The notes under the pieces were generated by a model. That model was not told where the DNA came from. It worked only from the letters and a program-made list of their open reading frames with translations, and searched no databases. Of a stretch of 64,000 nucleotides of DNA, positions 52,231 through 60,810 are shown piece by piece (the first letter of the stretch is position 1; each line of letters opens with the position of its first letter). Both the position numbers and the translations under genes were made by a program. This stretch comes from Erpobdella octoculata (taxonomy: Eukaryota; Annelida; Clitellata; Hirudinida; Erpobdellidae), in NCBI GenBank assembly GCA_963978895.1, contig OZ022238.1, positions 25,250,082 through 25,314,081 on the forward strand. The letters run 5' to 3'.

Positions 52231-52599
52231 TCAATTAAAAGAGTGAGACAAAACGTAAGAGTACAAATAGTACGTAGACGAATCGTTTAAGACGAAACGT
52301 AGGAAGACGAACAGTAAGGAGACGAATAGTAACAAGGGACGAATAGTAAGGAGACGAAACGTAGGAGACGAAACGAAGGAGACGAAACGTAGGAGACGAA
52401 ACGTAGGGAGACAAAAAGTAGGGAGACAAAAAGTAAGGAAACTAATGGTACGAACACCTTTATTTCAGTTTTTATAGTTTTATTTCAATCGCAATCTACT
52501 AAGCTTTTGCGAGCATTTCATTCCGGTTTTATACTTTTATTCCAGTTACATTTTTTTAATCTTTCGCTTCGTTGGCCACAACGTATATATATATACTTT

Positions 52600-53170
52600 T
52601 CGGCTTGTTACTCATTTATTTATTTATTTGTGTTTTAAGAAAAACCTGACAAAACACAGGAAATCATAATCAAATAAGCAAAAAAAAACAAGAAAGTAAA
52701 AAAAAAATCTATAACGAACATACAATAATCCGATAAGTATAATGACTGGCAATAGATTCATTTTAGATAATAATAATAGAATAATGTTATTAAATCAGCT
52801 AATAGAGTAGAAAAAGTTAGGTTAGTAAAAGTCATAGAAGAGCATTATATTAATTAAGTTACAAGCAAAACTAGCAGAGTGATGTTGCATTGAAGGGATA
52901 TTATGAAGATTATGTGAAGATTATGACTATGATTTATCATTGGTGGCAGAAGTTTAGAGAGGACATGATCCGGAATGGATGTTAAAGACAAGAACAGGTT
53001 TCGATCAGCTTTTAGACACAGGTTGTCAATCGTCGAATGGCTTGAATGGACAGAAACCGTCACACTTTGATCTCCAAAAAACCTCTCCAATCTTACTTTT
53101 CCGACACTTTCAGGAAACCCCACCAAACAGTTGAGCAATAGAGATCTTTGGCCAGTGTAGAAAAATCAAC
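52600..53170 (-). other. Unclassified repeat with short ORF
   Basis: (ATTT)n near 52615, A-rich sequence, and a minus ORF (53138-52854) of retroelement-tail character (LVGFPESVGKVRLERFFGDQ). No family assigned. Confidence 0.3.
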
Positions 53171-53521
53171 GAGCTAAGTTTGAAAACCAAATATGACAGC
53201 GACGATGCATTACGTGTTAGCTAAGTACTGCTTCATGAACTTTTTAGACAAAGCAGTCTGCTTGCTGTGCTGTGAGTGTGTGAGCATCTTTAAAGAGTAT
53301 AATTTAAAAAAACACCACCCAACAAAACATTTAGATTTTGGGCACAATTTAACAAGCAAAGAGAGAAAAAATGCCAGGAGTTAGTTAACAATTTGAAAAA
53401 AGCAGCAAACTGTTTTCACCATTTTTCTGTAATACAAGATGCTGCAACCGAAGCCAGTTTGGTGCTATATCATAAGATTGTAAAACGAAACAAGCTTTTT
53501 TCTGACGGTGAGTTCATAAAG

Positions 53522-56500
53522 TGTTAGGAACCCGAACAATTCCTAATAATTAGACTTTAGGCTACAGGTGCAACGGCTTGTGAAGGAGAGTCGTTCATCG
53601 GTTTACACAGAGTGGCTTCTAGAGAACTCTACTGAGAGATAGTCGTTGTATATTTAAATAGTTTAAGTTAAGAGAACTTGTTTTATGTTATATTTGGTTT
53701 TCTAATAAATAGTTATAACAAATTAACTCGTAGTAACTTATACGATAGAAACGATATAACAACTGGCGACGAGGATTAAGCTTTGTTTCGGCACCTTAAC
53801 AAAATGTCTGAGGAATTTTTTAAACTGCTGGTTGCTCAAATGCAGCAACAGAGAAATGATATCCACCAACAGTTGTCTAAACAAAACGAAGTTTTATCGG
53901 CAATGGTCGAAAGAATATCGGCAGTCGAGATTAAACAAGGGACTCCCTCACAACGAATTTCTTCGTCGAATGGAAAAGTTCTCATACGATCCAGAAAACG
54001 ATAACCATTACGACGTCTGGTTTCGTCGATTCTCCGATCACCTTGAGGACTATCCTAATTACTCAGAAGACCAAAAGAAGCGATTACTAGTCTCTATGCT
54101 TGACACAGAAGCTTACGAAACGTTAACAAACCACATTCTACCTAGATTGTGATTGGGACGAATTGAACGACACCATGAAAAACTTGTTTGGCCCAAAAAA
54201 AAGTTTAATTCGACAAAGGTTTAAATGTTTTTAAATAACTTTCGATTTGGGTGAGGATATTGGTAGCTTTGCAAGAAAATTAAATGCAATGTGTGAAAAG
54301 ACTCAACTCGGTAGAATAGATATAGAAACCCTTAAATGCTTACTATTCATCTTTGCACTAAAAGTTCCTGAATTAATGGAATTTTGGCTTTATTTGTTGA
54401 GAAAATTAGACGAAGATCGAAAGATTACTCTTAACGACTTAGTGCAAGAGTACCAAGCACTTCAAACCGTAAAAGATGATGCTAAAGTACTGGGAATGAT
54501 TCCGGCTGAAATAAACAACATACGACGCTACAAACGTAAAAAGCAAAGTGATTATCCACCGAGCCCATGCCCAGTCTGTTTTTGCGATCATTGGAGGAAA
54601 GACTGTCCATGACGTCAACAGCGTCGAGGAACCAGCTCATACGTGAACAATTCACCACCATTCAACCCAGACGGTAGTAGTTCATCAACGCCAAGTTGGT
54701 TTCAACGTTGCTCTTGTATAAACGAAAGATGTTCATCAACACCAAACTATTTCCGACATTGTAATCAGCCACGACAGCCATCAAGATCACATCAATTGCA
54801 CTCTCAGGAATACCGGAAAAATGACTTTGCGTCTCGCCCAAGATCTTCAACCGACAATTTTAAACATCCTTATAAACAGCATAGCCATGGGTCACTGTCC
54901 AGTATTGATGGTGATTCGCGTCGAATAATAAATATCTGCATAAATGGAGTCCAGACACGACTTCAACTGGACACTGGAGCTGATATTCTAGTGATATCAC
55001 GACCAACATGGATGGCATTCAGTTGCCCAAAGTTAGAACAAACAGATGGATGTTTTAAAGCCGCAAACGGACAGCCACTCAAAATGGATGGTTTTCTAGA
55101 GGCAGATTTTTCAGTTAATGTTATCACCGGCGAAATTCACCGAGGACATGGATTCTGTTATGTGACTGAAAATAGTGACCTCATTGGCTACCCCTGGATC
55201 AGACAATTACGAGCTTTTCAAAATGTGTTAAACAAATTTATGATCCAGGAAATCCGTTCTGTGAATCTCAATGTAGCTCGACAAGCCGTCATTAACAAAC
55301 TTAAAGAGTCATACAGCAAAGTTTGCTCTTCACAATTAGGCCACTGTAACACAATCAAGGCAAGATTAATGCTAGAACCAGGTGCTCAACCAGTTTACAG
55401 AAAGAAAAGACCAGTGCCGTTTCCTACCTTTTTCCCAATGCTTTTATCTACTCGTCGACTCTGTTTGTTTCTCTGTCTGTTTCAAATCTTGCAATCAAAT
55501 TTTGAGTCACTTCCTGATTATAAATTTTTTTCCCAATGCTTTTATCTACTCGTCGTCTCTGTTTGTTTCTCTGTCTGTTTCAATTCTTGCAATCACTTTT
55601 TGAGTCACTTCCTGATGATAGATTTTTTTCAAATTTTGCATACATGCTCAAAATAGAAGACAATGCAATATTCAATTATTAGTTTTACAATAAGTCAATT
55701 AATTTAGTTAATTTTAATTAATTTCACTTTTATATGGGAAGAAAAAATTATAATAATTATAATAATTATAAATTATAAATTATTATAAATAATATAAATT
55801 ATAAATTATAAATTATTATAAATTATTATAAAATTATAAATAATTATAATTAAATAATTATATTTATAAGAAAAAATTGATTGCAAAATTTGTGTTTTAA
55901 TTACATATAAAAGCATTGGGTTTTAAAAATTCGTTTTTAATTTACTTGTTTTTGATTGACACAGAATTAGATCGTCTACAATTCAAACTTCCAAACCTTA
56001 AAATGTAAGAACAGTTCAACCGGCATCATGGCGCTAGACCACGAAAATTTGAAATAGATGATTTTGTTTATGCTAGAGAGTATCGTTCCGGACCAACAAT
56101 CTGGACATGTGGTCAAATAAAACAACGGAAGGAACCCGTACTTTATGATGTGATTGTAGAAAAAAAATTACGGAGAAGACACGTCAACCAACTACGTCCA
56201 CGCAGCGCTGGAGAACAAATAGTGACGGAAACGTTTTACCTTCCAAGACGTCATTTCGCACAACAGTCCACCGAAGATCGTTACAAACAACGACAGAGAT
56301 ACACCGGAGTCTTCACAACCGATGTCTAGATCTTCTCATACGCCATCGACTAGCGCGTCTTCCTTCAAGGAACCGAGAACCAGTTCTTCTTTGTCAGAAT
56401 CTCCAAGAACAGGAGGACCATGTTGTTGTACTTCTTTGAATAATTTTTTACCCAAGGGACTGCAGGAAAACATTCTTCTTTGGAGACACGACTGACACAA

Positions 56501-56886
56501 TCATCATCTCATTCGCCACAGACATTATATGCATCGCCTACCGATCGTCCGGTGAGATTTTGACGACCACCTGCACGTCTGATTATAAATCCAAGAGATC
56601 AGTCATATACCTGATGGGCATCTGCGTACTCCTTTTTAAGAAAGAGGTGTTAGGAACCCAAACAATTCCTAATGATTAGACTTTAGGCTACAGGTGCGAC
56701 GGCCTATAAAGGAGAGTCGTACAGACAGTTCACCGGTCTACAGAGAGTGGCTTCTAGTGAACTCTACTGAGAGATAATCGTTGTATATTTGAATAGTTTA
56801 AGTTAAGAAAACTTGTTTTATGTTATATTTGGTTTTCAAATAAATAGTTATAACAAATTAACTTATACGATAGAAACGATATAACA
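53522..56886 (+). mobile_element. Gypsy-C: LTR retrotransposon with RT-IN core lost, TAAAG target duplication
   Basis: LTRs 53522-53761 (240 bp) and 56648-56886 (239 bp) begin TGTTAGGAACCC and end ATATAACA. The 5-bp duplication TAAAG (53517-53521, 56887-56891) is perfect. TGGCGACGAGGAT beside the 5' LTR is primer-binding-like, and AAGAAAGAGG before the 3' LTR is the polypurine tract. Inside: gag (about 53805-54612, with frameshifts, ending in a CPVCFCDHWRKDC knuckle-like motif), retropepsin LQLDTGAD (54960) and a short pol linker to 55415. RT, RNase H and integrase core are absent. The integrase C-terminus is present at about 55965-56330 (FEIDDFVYAREYRSG). Confidence 0.9.
55429..55627 (+). 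repeat. 98-bp tandem duplication at the RT deletion of gypsy-C
   Basis: Two copies of a 98-bp unit starting TTTTTCCCAATGCTTTTATC replace the RT region. AT-only sequence (about 55640-55960) follows, with internal ATTATAAATTATAA repeats. The unit is not seen elsewhere in the window. Confidence 0.75.
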
Positions 56887-57764
56887 TAAAGGAATGCTTG
56901 TTTGATGCAGCAAACATTATGTGTCCAGAGCATGAAATACAATTTGAAAGTATTTCTTTATCAAGAAGAACTGAAGTTAGGCGTTTGCCATTTAGTGCAG
57001 AAGCTGATTCAGCCCCAGAAAATATAAAGCTGGAGCTGTTTGACCTACAAGCAGATTATGTCTTGAAGGAGAAGTTCAAGTCCGTTACTCTGCTACAGTT
57101 CTATGGATCTTTGTCAGAAGCAGCATTTCCACACTTAAAAAAACTTTGCTGCCAAACTTTAATAATAATAATAATAATAATAATAATAGTTTGACAAGTT
57201 TATAGTAGCGTAAATCCTAAAGGGCTTCAAGGGCACTGAAGCTGTTGTCACTATATTGGTCAACATACATATGTGACCAGGCCTTTTCATGTCTGAAAAT
57301 AAATAAGTCTAAGAACAGGTCGATAATGATTGACTGCGATTTGAAAACAGTCATGCAAATCACAACCAGTTAACCAGTTCCACACTTCAAAAACAGTTAC
57401 ATACTTCTCATTGATTATAATTGTACTCTATGGTCAGATTGTATGCAAATTAAGTTCCTTCTTTTTCATAATTACTTTGATAGTGATAATAACAATGAAC
57501 TTTTGTTGAAATGATTATGAATTATAAAATCTTATTTTTATTCAGTTTTTGTTTCAGTTCGTATTCTGAAAGGCTGTGTGAATGTGTATTACAGTGTGAA
57601 TGTGAAACAAATTGATAAATACATGGTTGTTATGAATTTATAAAATATGAATAATTTTCATAATTTCTAACGTTGTAAATTTTTATTAAAATAAACAAAA
57701 TATATATGCTGCCCGCAAAACAGTTTTTAATGTGGCCCTCCGTAGAAAATGTTTGCCCACCCCT

Positions 57765-57910
57765 GGCGTAAGGTGTTTAGAGAATCCACAACTCTTCATG
57801 AATTTAAAATTAAATTAAAAACATACTTGCTTTCTTTATAATAGCTTACTTTTCCTACGCGATCGCTTTCGATCAAAATTTGTTTTGTTTTAAGCGATTA
57901 ATAAATGATG
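57765..57910 (+). pseudogene. LINE 3' tail
   Basis: The plus frame LHEFKIKLKTYLLSL, a stop, and a short ATGATGATGATA-type tail match the extreme 3' end of CR1/L2-like LINEs. Confidence 0.5.
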
Positions 57911-58300
57911 ATGATAAAACAGCATTTTGTGTATGTAGCTACAAACTATAACTCATTCAATAACCGACAACATTTTCTATTATTTTTTCTATTATTTTTT
58001 GAACATTTTAGACAAAGACATTGAATAGTATATTTTAGATAGTACATTACATGTTTTATCTTTTTTTGTATTGATGTTAGTTTATGTAGTTGAAGTTATT
58101 ATTACATATGTAGCATTTTTATAATCTTGCAGGGAATATTAGATACTTATGCAAAGATACAAATTAATAAATATGTAATTTTATCCAGGAGGTTATTATA
58201 GTTAATTATTATACACAAACGTGCTATTTTGCCAGCATTTTTATTTTCAAAACAACAACGATATTAACATAAAATAGTAAAAATTTTCTGTTAAAAAATT
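57911..58300. other. AT-rich tract downstream of gene X
   Basis: Intergenic between gene X's polyA signal and the hAT-B/LINE remnants. Nothing recognised. Confidence 0.45.
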
Positions 58301-58309
58301 ATAACCCAT

Positions 58310-58315
58310 TTTATT
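58310..58315 (-). terminator. Polyadenylation signal AATAAA of gene X
   Basis: AATAAA on the minus strand about 160 bp past the gene X stop codon. A usual place for a 3' end; support is the hexamer and position only. Confidence 0.5.
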
Positions 58316-59952
58316 CAACAACCTGTATTTTCATTTACTCATTAAAAATACAAAATGATGGAACGTTGCATGAACGTTCCCCGTTCAATTAAAAATCAGC
58401 GTTACTAGACAGCGCAGGAAACAATTCTTTGCGACTCTTATATTAAAGTTTGAACTTTTTTAAATCAAGTAGACTTTATACTAATATGTTGGTTTGATGT
58501 TCTGAAGCTGTGAAATAAAAAAAGCATAAATAAAATACATTAAAGAACAACGTCTCCAAATATTACTCAAAACATAACTTACAAAGTTTTGTGGTTTCTC
58601 CTAAAAAATAAATTTAATTGTAATTAAAACTGTGAAATTATTTTACTAGTGTACAGTTGATAATGTTGAACAAAACAATGTCGTGTTTAATTCATAAGCT
58701 CAAATTCCGGTGTATTAAAATTTATCTTTTTTAAACTATTTTTTAAACTGCAATACTATAAATGTACTTACTTTTTTGTTAAAAATTGAGATTATATAGA
58801 TTATTAGGTGTTGGTAATTGTTTGCAAATTTTCAATCAACAAACCGTGATTGCATTGATAAGTGAAATGATAGACCCCATTATAAATGCTCCTGGATGTA
58901 GAAGTTGAAAACCAGCACTGATAACCAATTGGATCAGCTAGATTCCAATCAAACCCAAAACTACAAGTTGTATCTTTCATTGCTAAACATTGAGATTTGC
59001 ATTGATCTAAGGTTGTGCATGACTGCTGTGTACCTCCTGGACTATTGGTATTTTTCAGGAACATCCATGAACAGTCTAGATAATAAAATCATTTATATTT
59101 ATTTATTTTAACAAGTCAATAATAATTGCTCAAAGATTTTTTTGAAGTTTTCGCAACCAACATTAAACTTTAGATTATTGCATTATATTGCATTAAGTCA
59201 ATAAAAACATTTTTGTTTGATTATTGGATTTTTTTGCCTAAACCACGTGACTATGACTTGCTGTATTTAAATATATTATCTTGTGAACATTGTTGAATTG
59301 AAATAAAATTTAAGAAAAATCTAGCCTTACCTCCAGCAGGTGCTGTAGTATGTAAAATTCAAAAAATTAAATTTCAGTAAAATAAGGAACATTTAAAAAA
59401 ATTTCTAGAAAAATAAAAAAAACACACCGAGTGTTGTTAAATCTCCTGAAATAGAAATTATTTGAAAACTGTAAAAATGCATCCGTAAATAAATTTGAAT
59501 TAAACAATGATAATAAACAGCAAAACGTTTTGACAAAAAGCAAATTAATGTAGTTGTTTGTTTTGATATTATTAATAACTCAATGAAACTGCAAAAATTG
59601 TGCGCAATTGGTAAAATTGATATGCTTTTATTAATTTTTTTATAACTAAAATTTTTACTTCGGCTTTGGATTACGCAAAGTTTTCAAGAAAATATAAAAA
59701 TAGCAAATGTATCAAACAAACCAGATGTACATTGGTAATAGTAATGGTCAACTCCACTGTATGCACTCATGGTTGCTGATGTTGAAAACCAGCATTGAAA
59801 TCCAGGTGGATCAGTTGGATTCCAATCAAACCCATAAGTACAAATTGTATTTTTCGTTGCTAAACATTGAGATTTGCATTGATCTAAAGTTGTGCAAAAC
59901 TGTTGTGTACCTCCGGGACTGTTGGCATTGCTTATAGAAATCCATAAACATT
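58310..59952 (-). CDS. Gene X: 3' end of a second VWDE-like/Cys-module gene
   Basis: Six exons with compatible phases: module (59722-59952), 18-bp linker (59428-59445), 12-bp linker (59331-59342), module (58845-59075), 18-bp linker (58583-58600) and a last exon with stop (58476-58507). An AATAAA on the minus strand follows at 58310-58315. All internal exons are phase 1-1. The protein end is module, DLTTL-APAG linker, module, ETTKL linker and a short tail EHQTNILV. By module identity it is a paralogue of gene Y lying upstream on the same strand. Its 5' exons lie to the right of 59,952 and were not found before the window ends, partly because gypsy-D occupies 60.8-63.7 kb. Confidence 0.75.
58476..58507 (-). 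CDS. Gene X last exon
   Basis: The acceptor TATTTCACAG is followed by a phase-1 continuation encoding SEHQTNILV and a TAA stop. Confidence 0.65.
58583..58600 (-). CDS. Gene X microexon, 18 bp Thr linker
   Basis: An 18-bp exon between TTTTTTAG and GTAAGTTATG, phase 1-1, encoding GETTKL with split codons. Confidence 0.7.
58845..59075 (-). CDS. Gene X exon: Cys-rich module (copy 2)
   Basis: A 231-bp, phase 1-1 exon with donor G|GTTTGT. Landmarks DCSW, NTNSPGGTQQSCTTLDQCKS, FGFDWN, CWFSTS, YQC. Seven cysteines, including SCTT which is Tyr in the gene Y copies. Confidence 0.85.
59331..59342 (-). CDS. Gene X microexon, 12 bp
   Basis: A 12-bp exon CACCTGCTGGAG between ATACTACAG and GTAAGGCTAG, phase 1-1, encoding APAG with its split codons. 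It restores the frame between the 18-bp linker and the copy-2 module. Confidence 0.6.
59428..59445 (-). CDS. Gene X microexon, 18 bp Thr linker
   Basis: An 18-bp exon GAGATTTAACAACACTCG between CTATTTCAG and GTGTGTTTT, phase 1-1, encoding DLTTL. Confidence 0.65.
59722..59952 (-). CDS. Gene X exon: Cys-rich module (copy 1)
   Basis: A 231-bp, phase 1-1 exon with acceptor TTTTTTTAG and donor G|GTTTGT. Landmarks ECLW, NANSPGG, FCTTLDQCKSQC, YGFDWNPTDPPG, CWFSTS, YQC. Seven cysteines. Confidence 0.85.
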
Positions 59953-59959
59953 CTAAAAA

Positions 59960-60800
59960 AAATTGCCTACACTTGTTTCTTTTTATTAATAAAAAAAGAT
60001 TTCTAAATACTTTTTAAAAAACGGGCTGTGATAACATACATTTCATTTGATATAATTTAATTTGTTTATTTAAAATTACAAGCGGTAGGTTAAAAGACAT
60101 CTAAAACCACCTGGCACAAATTTCAATAAACAGAAACATTTCGGTTAGTCGAGAAAACAAAACAAGAATAAACAGAATTAAAAACATTTGTGTCAGACAT
60201 ACGTATGTTTTCAGCACAGATTTAATTTGGAGCAAAAACTGGAGATTGTTGTCGCCGCAACAACATGGCCCGGAAGAGCATTTCGTAAATTAATGGTATA
60301 ATTTGTGAAATAATATTTTGTGATGTCACAGCGACAGGAATCCGTAGCTTCTGGTACGTGTTTCACCAAAAACTGAAAGTGTCCCATTACTACTGAGTCC
60401 ATCATTCCATTTATCATCTTGCAGCACAAGAAAAATTGACACAAGTTTTCTGTGCTCTAAGGATCTTAAGCCACGGGCAGTAAGCAAACATAGTACAACT
60501 GTTGGCGGACAGGGAAAATTGTCGTTAAACTCGTTCTAATTTGGAAATCTGATGTTTTTGGTGAGAATTACACTTTAAGTTGCTGTTGATATAGACGCCC
60601 AGATCATGGATAGAAAAAGTTGCTTCCAAATGATATCACTAAACAGAATAAGACGTGGACGGATTGCTTGTAGAAGAGCTCTTGTTCATACAAAGCGCTT
60701 TTCTTAAGCTGATTGCAGTTGCAATTTTTTGGGCCAGCCGACTAATTGGTTGCTGATAGATGTTTGGAGCTCCTTCAGCTCCCACTGTTGCCATTTTTGG
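59960..60800. other. Upstream intron of gene X, unresolved
   Basis: Contains a minus-strand open stretch (60444-60211) with several Cys but no clear splice sites and a stop at its end. No module or linker exon was recognised. Confidence 0.35.
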
Positions 60801-60810
60801 AGTAGAGCTT

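Larger units (their letters stand above)
49640..52455 (+). mobile_element. MULE-B: FLYWCH/MULE element with minisatellite-like inverted ends
   Basis: Both ends (49640-49855 and 52235-52455) are arrays of an approximately 12-bp unit in inverted orientation: GTCTCCTACGTTTC on the left and GAAACGTAGGAGAC on the right. Between them the plus strand encodes a FLYWCH-type zinc finger (49920-50170) and the C-terminal part of a MULE transposase (50300-50870). The DDE core is missing. A degenerate 35-70-bp AT-rich tandem repeat (units like TTTTATGTTGCATAATGTTT) fills about 50930-51360. Confidence 0.75.
53190..57764 (+). mobile_element. hAT-B: GTF2IRD2/ZBED5-like hAT transposon split by gypsy-C
   Basis: N-terminal coding (53193-53540) has a zinc-finger block CLLCCECVSIFKEYNLKKHH typical of this hAT branch. 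The C-terminal part resumes at 56892 (CLFDAANIMCPEHEIQFESI). After an (AAT)n insertion (57159-57188) it shows CDQAFSCLKINKSKNRS, the hAT dimerisation region. The 3' end at 57764 (TTTGCCCACCCCTG) matches a hAT terminus CAGGGGTGGGCAAA. A large internal part is deleted. The reading frame joins exactly across the gypsy-C target duplication. Confidence 0.85.

Noticed and set aside
60211..60444. Minus ORF with several Cys as an upstream gene X exon
   Set aside because: Lacks the module signature and clear splice sites, and ends in a stop.
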